DNA of 13,470 nt from an uncultured Phycisphaerales bacterium (GCA_946886375.1 CAMPIL010000057.1:1-13470); one strand, 5' to 3'. Numbered from the stretch's first letter, positions 6,960 through 13,470 are shown. Program-made: numbers and translations. The notes: generated by a model not told the origin, from the sequence alone.

Positions 6960-8747
6960 CTAGTCCGCCTGCGCGATTTGCTTTACTGGCGCATCCGGCA
7001 TGACGCCCAGGTAGGTGAGCGTGTCATCCACGACATCGCGCACGACGGGTCCCGCGATCGCGCCGCCGTAGTGCCCCTTGCGACGGTCCGGGTCATCAAG
7101 CACGCAAAGCACGACGATGCGCGGGTCGGCGTAGGGAGCGCCCGCGATGAAACTCGCCACGTAGCGGTCCTCGTGATACCCCTTGCCGTTGGGTCGCGGG
7201 AGTTGCGCAGTGCCGGACTTGCCGAAGATCTGGAATTTGCCCGACTGCGCCTGGCGGCCCGATCCTTCCTCCATCACGCCTTTCATCGCCTCGCGTGTGA
7301 TGGCGACGATGCGTGGCGAAAGCACGCGCTTGACTGTTGGTTGGCCCGTTGCAGCGGCATTGACTGCTGCATTCGCAGATCGCGCGGTGATGCGAAGGGG
7401 AACCATTGTGCCATCGCGTGCAAAGGCGCTGAACGCTCGCACCATCTGCAGCGGCGTCACCGCGATTTCATGGCCGTACGACACGGAACTCTGCGTGTAT
7501 TTCTTCCACTGCTTGGGCGACGTGACCATGCCCGCCGATTCGCCTGGCAAGCCGCAGTTGGTCTTCTGGCCAAAACCGAAGCGGCGAATCGCATCCTGCA
7601 TTTCGCGATGCGTCATGCGTTCAGCAACCATGGCCATGCCGCCGTTCATCGACTTCACGAGCACCTTGCGCCAACTCGACGGGCCGTAGTAATGGGCCTC
7701 GCGAATGACGCGGCCGTACGGCGTTCGCCACGGACCATCAGGCAGCGGCAGCACCTCATCGGGATGGGCCTTGCCCAGTTCCGTTGCGACGGCCCAGATG
7801 AACGACTTGAACGTTGAGCCCGGCTCGTATGGATCGGTCACGCAGCGGTTGCGGCCAAGAGCCGGATGAATCTTGCGGAACCGGTCTTCGATCTGTTCGC
7901 TCCATCCCGGCCGATGATTCAGCACGTCAGTCATCGCGAGAATCTCGCCCGTGCCGCAGTCCAGCACCACCATGCGCCCGCCGCCGGCGTTGTATTCCTC
8001 AACCGCCTGCCGAAGCCGCTTCTCAGCAAACTCCTGAATCACCAGGTCAATGCTCAGCCGCACATCGTCGCCATCGCGCCCCGGTTCGTAGTCGTGCGGA
8101 TCAATCCAAAGAGCCTGGCGGCGGACATCGCGCAGGAAGGTCAGTTTGCCAAGCACCGGCAACATCTCGCCGTTGAAGATGCGCTCGAAACCGCCCTGGC
8201 CGGTGTGCTCGAATCCGACCTTGCCGACAATTCCCGCCGCCAGATCGTTGTGCGGATAGTGGCGGATCAGCCGCGGCTCGAGTCCCACGCCCTTGAGGCC
8301 TGCCTTGCGAACCGCATCGGTCTGCCAGTCCTCAAGTTCCTGGTCGATGACGACGTAGCGACTGTCGGGACGCTGGCTCAGTTTGCGGTCGATTTGAATG
8401 GGATCGGTCTTCAGCACGCCTGCCAAGTCGATCGCGACGGTGTTGAGATCGGAAACCGCCTTGGGATCGATGAACAGGCGATATCCCACGGTGCTGGTGG
8501 CGATCACACGGCCTTCGCGGTCCAGAAGGTCGCCCCGGCGGGTAACCTCGACGCGGCTGGAAATGGGCGTGCCCACCGCAGGAGCCAGACGCGGATCGGG
8601 TGAGACCTTCAACTGCACGACGCGGCCGAGCAGGGCGACCATGACGCCGATGATCAACACGACATACACGCGGCCCCAGCGCAAAGCTGTTGCCGCCTGC
8701 AATGTGCGGGTTTCACTGGCGTCTTGCTGCGCGGCGAGTTTCGTCAT
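6960..8747 (-). CDS. ftsI: Penicillin-binding protein, peptidoglycan D,D-transpeptidase FtsI
   Basis: Class B penicillin-binding protein that cross-links septal peptidoglycan. From the ATG at 8747 (595 residues) it has one membrane anchor (about 25-43, VYVVLIIGVMVALLGRVV), the N-terminal dimerisation region with RGDLLDREGRVIA (71-83), and the transpeptidase domain with active-site STFK (311-314), SMN (366-368) and KSGT (510-513). No PASTA repeat is seen. I prefer ATG 8747 over ATG 8768 because a GGAGG sequence (8759-8763) lies 11 nt before it; the longer form would bury that site in codons. Its place after rsmH, a LysM gene and an ftsL-like gene supports FtsI rather than the elongation enzyme PBP2. 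No mur gene follows; the next gene is convergent and unrelated. Confidence 0.95.
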   Translation of the reverse strand: MTKLAAQQDASETRTLQAATALRWGRVYVVLIIGVMVALLGRVVQLKVSPDPRLAPAVGTPISSRVEVTRRGDLLDREGRVIATSTVGYRLFIDPKAVSDLNTVAIDLAGVLKTDPIQIDRKLSQRPDSRYVVIDQELEDWQTDAVRKAGLKGVGLEPRLIRHYPHNDLAAGIVGKVGFEHTGQGGFERIFNGEMLPVLGKLTFLRDVRRQALWIDPHDYEPGRDGDDVRLSIDLVIQEFAEKRLRQAVEEYNAGGGRMVVLDCGTGEILAMTDVLNHRPGWSEQIEDRFRKIHPALGRNRCVTDPYEPGSTFKSFIWAVATELGKAHPDEVLPLPDGPWRTPYGRVIREAHYYGPSSWRKVLVKSMNGGMAMVAERMTHREMQDAIRRFGFGQKTNCGLPGESAGMVTSPKQWKKYTQSSVSYGHEIAVTPLQMVRAFSAFARDGTMVPLRITARSANAAVNAAATGQPTVKRVLSPRIVAITREAMKGVMEEGSGRQAQSGKFQIFGKSGTAQLPRPNGKGYHEDRYVASFIAGAPYADPRIVVLCVLDDPDRRKGHYGGAIAGPVVRDVVDDTLTYLGVMPDAPVKQIAQAD

Positions 8748-8758
8748 TGGATCCCCAA

Positions 8759-8763
8759 CCTCC
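8759..8763 (-). promoter_or_regulatory. Ribosome-binding site that decides the ftsI start
   Basis: GGAGG on the minus strand, 11 nt before ATG 8747 and downstream of the alternative ATG 8768. It favours the shorter ftsI reading. Confidence 0.55.
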
Positions 8764-8792
8764 GGCATACGTGCGTGAATGACAACGCCGGT

Positions 8793-9116
8793 TCATTCAC
8801 CGGCGCGAACGTGACTGGCAAGTCTGATCTGGGCCTGTTCCGGCGAGGGCGGCGAGCAGGGGATGGGAACCCACTGGCCGCCGATCTGGTTCATCGCCAA
8901 TCGCACCTGCGACGGCCTGCACCGCTGGGCGATTTCGCTGCGCAGTTCCCAGAGCGTGCGCTCGTGATTGAGCAATCGCTGGTGAACCGCCGACATCTCA
9001 TGAAACGTGTCAATGCGCTGTTGGCGAATCACGAGCAAGGCACACGCCGTCGCGCCGACAACCATGATGATGAAGAGGAGTTTGACGAACATGGGATCAA
9101 TCGTGGCCACCGCCAT
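8793..9116 (-). CDS. ftsL: FtsL-like bitopic division protein
   Basis: The short protein (107 residues from ATG 9116) has one transmembrane segment (about 9-30, MFVKLLFIIMVVGATACALLVI without charges after Lys12), then a heptad-rich helix (about 31-70, including RLLNHERTLWELRSEIAQR) and a proline-containing tail. Size, topology, coiled coil and position directly before ftsI are what is expected of FtsL, which bridges FtsB/FtsQ and the FtsWI synthase. FtsL sequences diverge strongly, so the name rests mostly on context. ATG 9116 follows a run of heptamers filling the spacer. The in-frame GTG 9131 would start inside that repeat, and ATG 9092 is also possible. No Shine-Dalgarno sequence is seen before any of them. 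The ftsI start (8747) lies 45 bp downstream. Confidence 0.75.
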   Translation of the reverse strand: MAVATIDPMFVKLLFIIMVVGATACALLVIRQQRIDTFHEMSAVHQRLLNHERTLWELRSEIAQRCRPSQVRLAMNQIGGQWVPIPCSPPSPEQAQIRLASHVRAGE

Positions 9117-9151
9117 CTGACCACTGTGCACTGACTACTGACCACGGGCCA
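9117..9151. repeat. Degenerate heptamer tandem repeat (five units)
   Basis: Read on the plus strand, five adjacent 7-mers are CTGACCA, CTGTGCA, CTGACTA, CTGACCA and CGGGCCA. Two are identical and the others differ at one to three positions. They occupy almost all of the 41-bp spacer between the LysM gene stop (9158) and the ftsL-like ATG (9116). The form resembles the short tandemly repeated heptamers described in cyanobacteria (STRR). Confidence 0.7.
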
Positions 9152-9157
9152 CTATCT

Positions 9158-10024
9158 TCACAACACCTTCAGCACCATTCCGACCTTTAGATCATCCGGA
9201 TCGGGCAGCACATCGCGGTTCATGTCGTGGAGTTTCTTCCACTTGCTCTTGGAGCCGAGGAATCGCTGGGCGATCTGCGCCAGGCTGTCGCCAGGCTTGA
9301 CGGTGTACGTTGTGGTGCGGGCAACCTTGGCGGGCGGCGTCTTGGCGGCTACGGCAGAGGTGGTGGGGACGACCTTGATCGGCAGATTTGCCGGCGGCGT
9401 GGCCTGCTGGGTCGCAGGCGCGACCGGCTTGCCGCCGAGTTCCTCCGCAGCGGGGATGCGCAGACGCCGGCCGACCTTCAGGCTGGCCGGGTCATCCATG
9501 TCGTTGAACTTGGCCAGCGCCTTCACCAATTGCGTGTCGCCATAATATTCGCGGCAGATGGCAAACAGCGTTTCGCCGCCGCGGACATTGTGGTGCTTCA
9601 CCTTGACCTGAATGGCGGGGGGTTCCTCGGCCGTGCGCACAAATCCGGCGGGCATGTCTGAAACCGGCGTGACGTCCGCCGTGATGGTGTGGGACAAAGC
9701 CTCGGCCCCTTGCGGCTGCGTGTAGCCCTCGGGACTGATCATCGTGCGCTGCTCGGGCTGCACCGGATCAATGATGCCCGGATTGCTCGGAGCGATCGTG
9801 GTCGGCGAAAGGGCCGGCGTATTCGCTGGCCCTTGCTCCCGGGGCGTGAGATCGATCAGATTCGCCCCGCCGGCGTTCACCGCCAGCGTGTTGTTGGCCG
9901 ACACGGTTCTGAGATCGGCGGCTTTCTGGTTTCGAACGATCGAGAAATGATCAGAGATCAGGATTCCCACGAAGAGGATCAGGGCGAATCCAACAACCAG
10001 CGCCAACTTATTCTCACGAGTCAT
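9158..10024 (-). CDS. Membrane-anchored protein with two LysM domains
   Basis: The 288-residue protein has a short cytosolic start (MTRENK), one transmembrane helix (about 7-24), a Pro/Thr/Ala-rich spacer (about 45-140), and two LysM modules. LysM 1 spans about 143-191 (HNVRGGETLFAICREYYGD ... LKVGRRLRIP). LysM 2 spans about 240-288, at the very C-terminus (YTVKPGDSLAQIAQRFLG ... LKVGMVLKVL). A second Pro/Ala/Thr linker separates them. LysM binds N-acetylglucosamine in peptidoglycan, so the protein probably tethers the membrane to the wall. No catalytic domain is present. It lies between rsmH and the ftsL-like gene in the division cluster, 71 bp after the rsmH stop, which suggests a role in septal or envelope assembly (inference). 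No strong Shine-Dalgarno sequence is seen before ATG 10024. Confidence 0.93.
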   Translation of the reverse strand: MTRENKLALVVGFALILFVGILISDHFSIVRNQKAADLRTVSANNTLAVNAGGANLIDLTPREQGPANTPALSPTTIAPSNPGIIDPVQPEQRTMISPEGYTQPQGAEALSHTITADVTPVSDMPAGFVRTAEEPPAIQVKVKHHNVRGGETLFAICREYYGDTQLVKALAKFNDMDDPASLKVGRRLRIPAAEELGGKPVAPATQQATPPANLPIKVVPTTSAVAAKTPPAKVARTTTYTVKPGDSLAQIAQRFLGSKSKWKKLHDMNRDVLPDPDDLKVGMVLKVL

Positions 10025-10046
10025 GTGTCTTCAGCGTCCGTGCTGT

Positions 10047-10062
10047 GGTCGCCGAGGCGACC
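10047..10062 (-). other. Tight hairpin before the LysM gene
   Basis: GGTCGCC and GGCGACC are exact complements separated by 2 nt, effectively a 6-bp GC stem with a tetraloop. It lies 22 nt before the LysM-gene ATG. There is no following T-tract, so it is not a standard intrinsic terminator. Confidence 0.5.
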
Positions 10063-10077
10063 GATTGAAGGGTTGTT

Positions 10078-10093
10078 CCGGCAAGATCGCCGG
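10078..10093 (-). other. Hairpin just after the rsmH stop
   Basis: CCGGC and GCCGG are exact complements around a 6-nt loop, starting 2 nt after the rsmH stop codon. With the neighbouring hairpin it may shape mRNA stability or read-through between rsmH and the LysM gene. Confidence 0.4.
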
Positions 10094-10095
10094 GG

Positions 10096-11031
10096 TCAGT
10101 GTTGCGGGTCGCCGATCCTGACGGCCCTCAACTTGGCGGAGCGCGATCTGGGGTTGACCTTGACCTCATCCTCTGAAGGTCCGACGGGCTTGCCCCTGGG
10201 GGTGAGCGTCGTCGCCAGGCCGCGCTTGGTGATGTCGGCAAAGGCTTGCTTGACGAGCCGATCTTCCAGACTGTGAAAACTGATCACCGCAATTCGCGCG
10301 CCCGGATTCAGCCAGCCGCCGCGGGTGACTTCTTCGGCGCCGCGGACAATGGAGTCCAGAAGGCTGCGAAGCGCGCCCAGCTCATCGTTGACCGCGATGC
10401 GCAGGGCCATGAAGGTCCGCGTGGCCGGATGCATTCGGGACGAGCGGGCCCGAGGGCCGTACGCCTCGGTGACCAGTTCTGCAAGCCGTGCCGTGGAACG
10501 AATCGGCTCATGACGCCGACTTTGTGCAAGTTTTCGCGCGATCTTTCGCGCCAGCGGTTCCTCGCCATATCGGAAGATGATGTCCGCCAATTCTTCCTCG
10601 CTGAGCACCGCAAGAAGGTCCGCTGCGGTTATCGGCGCGGAACGATCAAGGCGCATGTCCAACGGCGAATCGGCGCTGAAACTGAACCCGCGCTCGGGAT
10701 CATCCATTTGATTGGAACTGAAGCCCAAATCAGCAAGCACAACGTCAGCACGAAGTTTAAGTTCGCGGACCTTGTCCGGCGCTGCGACGAAACTGCGGTG
10801 AACCGGCGCGAAGTCTGCGCCTGCTTCATGCAGAACTTGCTGCGCGCGGGCAAGATTCGCCGAGTCCAGATCAAAGCCGATGATCCTGCCTCCGGGAGTC
10901 ATCGATCGAGCGATGGCGGCCGAATGTCCGCCCAATCCCACCGTGCAATCGACCACCACATCGCCGGGTCGGGGCGCAAGCGCGTTCAGCGTCTGCTCCA
11001 GCAGCACCGGGATGTGTTGCACACGCGACAT
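10096..11031 (-). CDS. rsmH: 16S rRNA (cytosine1402-N4)-methyltransferase RsmH
   Basis: SAM-dependent enzyme (older name MraW) that methylates N4 of C1402 in the ribosomal P site. From ATG 11031 (311 residues) it begins MSRVQHIPVLLEQTLNAL, aligning with the usual H-x-x-V-L-L start. The SAM loop DCTVGLGGHS lies at about 28-37, followed by GFDLDSANLARA. Other family blocks are VLADLGFSSNQMDDPERGF, ADSPLDMRLD, TRTFMALRIAVNDEL and the late AVISFHSLEDRLVKQAF. ATG 11070 would add 13 residues; neither start has a strong Shine-Dalgarno sequence, so I chose by family alignment. In most bacteria rsmH follows mraZ. Here the upstream neighbour is divergent sppA, and no mraZ is present. Confidence 0.96.
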   Translation of the reverse strand: MSRVQHIPVLLEQTLNALAPRPGDVVVDCTVGLGGHSAAIARSMTPGGRIIGFDLDSANLARAQQVLHEAGADFAPVHRSFVAAPDKVRELKLRADVVLADLGFSSNQMDDPERGFSFSADSPLDMRLDRSAPITAADLLAVLSEEELADIIFRYGEEPLARKIARKLAQSRRHEPIRSTARLAELVTEAYGPRARSSRMHPATRTFMALRIAVNDELGALRSLLDSIVRGAEEVTRGGWLNPGARIAVISFHSLEDRLVKQAFADITKRGLATTLTPRGKPVGPSEDEVKVNPRSRSAKLRAVRIGDPQH

Positions 11032-11198
11032 GCGGAGAAGATTGTACGGATGGATGACAAGTGCCTGCATCGGATTCCGAATCTGGCGCGCGGCGCCACG
11101 ATTCTCCGTCGCCTGCTCTGGCGATCACACATCAGCAAATCGTGTGAACTTCACTCTTGTGCGCCATCCGCCGCTTCCTGTCGTATCATGCCCCCAAC

Positions 11199-11204
11199 AG
11201 GAGG
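11199..11204 (+). promoter_or_regulatory. Strong ribosome-binding site that decides the sppA start
   Basis: AGGAGG, a full consensus match, 6 nt before ATG 11211. It excludes the upstream in-frame start at 11157 and makes the lipoprotein-like signal sequence the true N-terminus. Confidence 0.85.
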
Positions 11205-11210
11205 TTCAGC

Positions 11211-12209
11211 ATGCGTCAGGCGGTGTTTGCGTTCGCGCTCTTGCTCATGACCGGTTGCAGCGGCGTTCGCCTTGTGATCGACGCCGTGCCTTCGACCGAT
11301 GAACTGACCGAAACCATCGTCATGGATGACAAGGCAGGCGGCAAACTCGGCGAAGACAAGGTCGCCCAGATCGATCTCACGGGCCTGATCGCTGACGCAC
11401 CGCGCTTCGGCGTGCTCGTGCCCGGCGAAAACCCTGTCTCTCGCTTCATCGAAGCCCTGCTCAAGGCCGAGGAAGACAAATCAGTGAAGGCTGTGGTCGT
11501 CCGCATCAATTCGCCCGGCGGAACCGTCACCGCGTCCGATGTCCTCTTCCGCGCCGTGAAAGATTTCCGCGAACGCAGCGGCAAGCCAGTCGTGATGGCG
11601 ATGAGCGATGTCGCCGCCTCCGGCGGATACTACGTCGCATGCGCCGGCGATGAGATTATCGCACATCCCACCACCGTCACCGGCTCCATCGGCGTCATCA
11701 TCCAGACCATCAACTTCTCCGAAGGCATGCGCCGCATCGGCATCCGCGCTGACGCCATCACGTCAGGCCCCAACAAGGCGATGGGCTCGCCCTTCGAGCC
11801 GATGCCGCCGGAACATCGCGAACTGCTCCAGGGATTGGTCAACGAGTTCTACGGCAACTTCGTTTCCGTTGTCAAAGAAAATCGGCCGCAGTTGAAAGCC
11901 GAGGAAATCGAATTGATCACCGATGGCCGCGTCGTCACCGGCCGGCACGCGCTTGACCTTGGCCTGGTCGATCGCCTGGGCGGATTGCGCGAGGCGTTTG
12001 AGGCCGCCAAGACCCGCGCGAACATCAAAAACGCACGCATGGTGAAGTACCATCGGCAACTGGAATACGTGGGCAGCCCCTACGCCCACGCGCCCACGCC
12101 CACGCCTGCCGCGGCTTCGCAGATTAACCTTGTGCAGTTGAACCTCACGGGCAGTCTCATGGGCGAGAGCGCGGGGTTTTACTATTTGTGGGATCCGTCA
12201 GCCTGGTGA
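11211..12209 (+). CDS. sppA: Signal peptide peptidase SppA-type serine protease
   Basis: SppA enzymes degrade leftover signal peptides and other membrane-proximal peptides with a Ser/Lys dyad. The 332-residue protein has VVVRINSPGGTVTASD (95-110), the nucleophile Ser137 in SDVAASGGYYVA (132-143), TVTGSIGV (155-162), and the general base candidate Lys189 in ITSGPNKAMGSPF (183-195), followed by a VTGRHALDLGLVD block. This is the short, single-domain form. The N-terminus MRQAVFAFALLLMTGC ends in a Cys16 that resembles a lipobox, though Met at -3 is atypical. A lipoprotein anchor instead of the usual transmembrane helix is therefore likely. A low-complexity HAPTPTPAAA linker (293-302) precedes the C-terminal tail. 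It is divergent from rsmH with about 140-180 bp between starts. Confidence 0.93.
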   Translation: MRQAVFAFALLLMTGCSGVRLVIDAVPSTDELTETIVMDDKAGGKLGEDKVAQIDLTGLIADAPRFGVLVPGENPVSRFIEALLKAEEDKSVKAVVVRINSPGGTVTASDVLFRAVKDFRERSGKPVVMAMSDVAASGGYYVACAGDEIIAHPTTVTGSIGVIIQTINFSEGMRRIGIRADAITSGPNKAMGSPFEPMPPEHRELLQGLVNEFYGNFVSVVKENRPQLKAEEIELITDGRVVTGRHALDLGLVDRLGGLREAFEAAKTRANIKNARMVKYHRQLEYVGSPYAHAPTPTPAAASQINLVQLNLTGSLMGESAGFYYLWDPSAW

Positions 12210-12270
12210 GGTTTTGTTGTGCGGATTCGCCCGCCCAACCGATATGATCTGCGACTGGAGAAGGTGAATC

Positions 12271-13161
12271 ATGAACAGAAACTCAATGGTGACGGTTCGG
12301 CATCACTTATCGTGCATGTTGTGGGTTCTTGCCGCGGGCCTTCTGTGCGTCAGCGCACAAGCCGTCACGGTGACGCTGGGAACATCGCATGACGTCACGA
12401 TTTACGATTCGGGCGGCGACCTGAGCAACGGCGCGGGGCCGCACTGTTTCGTGGGCAAGAACGGCACCGGCGCCATTCGCCGCGCGTTGCTGCGGTTCAA
12501 TGTCGCCAGCATACCGCCGGGCTCCACGATCACTGCCGTGACGCTGACGCTGAACATGTCGATGAGCATCACCGACGCGACCAACGTGACGGCGCATCGG
12601 GTCACGGCCAGTTGGGGCGAAGGAACATCGCTGCCGCCCAACAACGGCGGCGACGGCATCAAGGCGACTCCCAACGACGCAACCTGGACGCACCGATTTT
12701 ACAGCACCACGCTGTGGACCACCCAGGGCGGACAGTTCGCCGCCGCCGCAAGCGCCACAACATCCGTGAACGCCAACGGCTTGTATAACTGGACTTCGGC
12801 GACGATGATCGCCAACGTGCAGCAATGGGTGAACACGCCTTCGAGCAATTTCGGCTGGATTCTCCGCGGCGATGAAGTCAGCAGCGCATCAACCAAAAGG
12901 TTCGACACCAAGGAAAACACATCGACGTCGCTGCGGCCGAAACTTGTCATCACCTACACGCTGCCTTGCACGCCTGACGCGAACCTGGATCACACCGTCA
13001 ACGTCCTGGACATGCTTGCGGTGATCAACGCCTGGGGCGCGTGTGCAAATCCCAACAACTGCCCAGCCGACATCGCGCCGCCCGGTCCGCCCGTGGGCGA
13101 TGACATCGTGAACGTCGCGGATCTGTTGGCGGTGATCAACGGCTGGGGCGCGTGTCCCTGA
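12271..13161 (+). CDS. Secreted DNRLRE-domain protein with C-terminal dockerin-like pair
   Basis: The 296-residue protein has a signal peptide (about 1-31, hydrophobic MLWVLAAGLLCVSAQA). Next comes a DNRLRE-type beta-sandwich (about 33-230) with GxxRRALLRFNVASIPPGSTI, VTLTLNMS, VTASWGEGTS, ANVQQWVNTPSSNFGWILRGDE and RPKLVITYT, the usual order of that domain. The C-terminus carries DANLDHTVNVLDMLAVINAW, a CANPNNCPADIAPPG linker, and a second DDIVNVADLLAVINGWGACP repeat. Loop 1 has His where the conserved Gly is expected, and loop 2 has a proline-rich insertion. It is probably exported and surface-attached. A GGAGAAGG ribosome-binding sequence (12257-12264) supports ATG 12271. It has the same type of tail as the partial gene at the left edge, and its stop lies 11 bp from a convergent gene's stop. 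Confidence 0.9.
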   Translation: MNRNSMVTVRHHLSCMLWVLAAGLLCVSAQAVTVTLGTSHDVTIYDSGGDLSNGAGPHCFVGKNGTGAIRRALLRFNVASIPPGSTITAVTLTLNMSMSITDATNVTAHRVTASWGEGTSLPPNNGGDGIKATPNDATWTHRFYSTTLWTTQGGQFAAAASATTSVNANGLYNWTSATMIANVQQWVNTPSSNFGWILRGDEVSSASTKRFDTKENTSTSLRPKLVITYTLPCTPDANLDHTVNVLDMLAVINAWGACANPNNCPADIAPPGPPVGDDIVNVADLLAVINGWGACP

Positions 13162-13172
13162 CGAGATTGGCC

Positions 13173-13470
13173 TCAGCCGTCATCGGGAATCTGCGCCTCA
13201 ACGAGATTCGTCAGCATCGTCAGCGATTCCTGCCAGCCGAGATAGCACATTTCTACGGGAATCACCGCGGGCACGCCTTCCTGCACGATCGTCAACTCCG
13301 TGCCGCACATCACATTCTTCATCGTGATCGTGACCTGCATTTCGCCTGCCATGGGCGAAACGGCGGGAACATCGAATCCATCGGTGTAGCGAATCCGCGC
13401 CTCAGCGCCGGAAGAATTTCCCTTGGCGGGAGGACTGAGTTCGGTGAACGTGCCACCAAACGAATGGCTT
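13173..13470 (-). CDS. SRPBCC/AHSA1-type protein (5' partial)
   Basis: A minus-strand frame stays open from the right edge (first full codon 13469-13467) to TGA at 13175-13173, giving the last 98 residues of a protein. The sequence starts SHSFGGTFTELSPPAKG, continues EARIRYTDGFDVP and GEMQVTITMKNVMCGTELTIV, then QEGVPAVIPVEMCYLGWQES, and ends with LTMLTNLVEAQIPDDG. This matches the Aha1 C-terminal-like (AHSA1/START) fold: strands ending in TELTIVQEG, then the long C-terminal helix beginning near GWQESL. Members are small hydrophobic-pocket proteins of mostly unknown ligand, often seen as stand-alone stress or polyketide-cyclase-like proteins. The start lies outside the window, so length and upstream context are unknown. 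Confidence 0.88.
   Translation of the reverse strand, partial: SHSFGGTFTELSPPAKGNSSGAEARIRYTDGFDVPAVSPMAGEMQVTITMKNVMCGTELTIVQEGVPAVIPVEMCYLGWQESLTMLTNLVEAQIPDDG

Noticed and set aside
6954..7817. A 287-codon plus-strand frame opposite ftsI
   Set aside because: Composition (Arg/His/Ala-rich) and lack of motifs mark it as a shadow of the penicillin-binding protein gene; the same holds for 7866-8603.
10246..11250. A 334-codon plus-strand frame opposite rsmH
   Set aside because: It overlaps rsmH antisense throughout and runs into the sppA start region; no recognisable protein features.
12080..12112. Repeated CGCCCACG units near the sppA 3' end
   Set aside because: They simply encode the HAPTPTP low-complexity linker and are in frame; no sign of a separate repeat element.

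Overview
The window looks like chromosomal DNA from a planctomycete, most likely of the Phycisphaerae type (inference). It is GC-rich. Two secreted proteins end in planctomycete-style dockerin repeats (AVLGAWGTCANPN and AVINAWGACANPN patterns), and division genes rsmH, an ftsL-like gene and ftsI are retained. There are 14 protein-coding genes: 12 complete and two cut by the window edges. I see no rRNA, tRNA, CRISPR array, insertion sequence or prophage.

Layout. (1) Bases 1-332 hold the end of an exported protein, probably a beta-helix protein, closing with a dockerin pair. It converges on a minus-strand operon, ribH-nusB-ftsY (2301 to 420), and a perfect 30-bp palindromic terminator lies between them. 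A good sigma70-type promoter precedes ribH. (2) Divergent from ribH, a UbiA-family integral membrane prenyltransferase-like gene runs to 3409. (3) After a 310-bp gene-free stretch, which may hold an extended -10 promoter and a foldable leader, comes a two-component pair. It consists of a soluble histidine kinase without a sensor domain (3720-4460) and an overlapping NtrC-type sigma54 activator (4453-5907). A membrane-anchored or exported GATase/GIFT-like protein of unknown function follows on the same strand (5962-6933).

(4) The minus strand from 11031 to 6960 is a shortened division and cell wall (dcw) cluster: rsmH, a membrane-anchored double-LysM protein, an ftsL-like gene, and ftsI. There is no mraZ in front, and murE or other mur genes do not follow. 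The spacer before ftsL is a run of degenerate heptamers, and the spacer after rsmH holds two tight hairpins. (5) Divergent from rsmH is an sppA-type signal peptide peptidase with a lipoprotein-like signal, then a secreted DNRLRE-dockerin protein (12271-13161). At the right edge, on the minus strand, is the C-terminal part of an AHSA1/SRPBCC-fold protein.

Functionally the window combines housekeeping (riboflavin, antitermination, SRP receptor), cell division and wall synthesis, one signalling module, and surface or exported proteins. Nothing here is clearly a new defence or mobile system. The most unusual items are the LysM gene within the dcw cluster, the heptamer array at the ftsL start, the sensorless kinase with the sigma54 activator, and the structured leader upstream of that pair.
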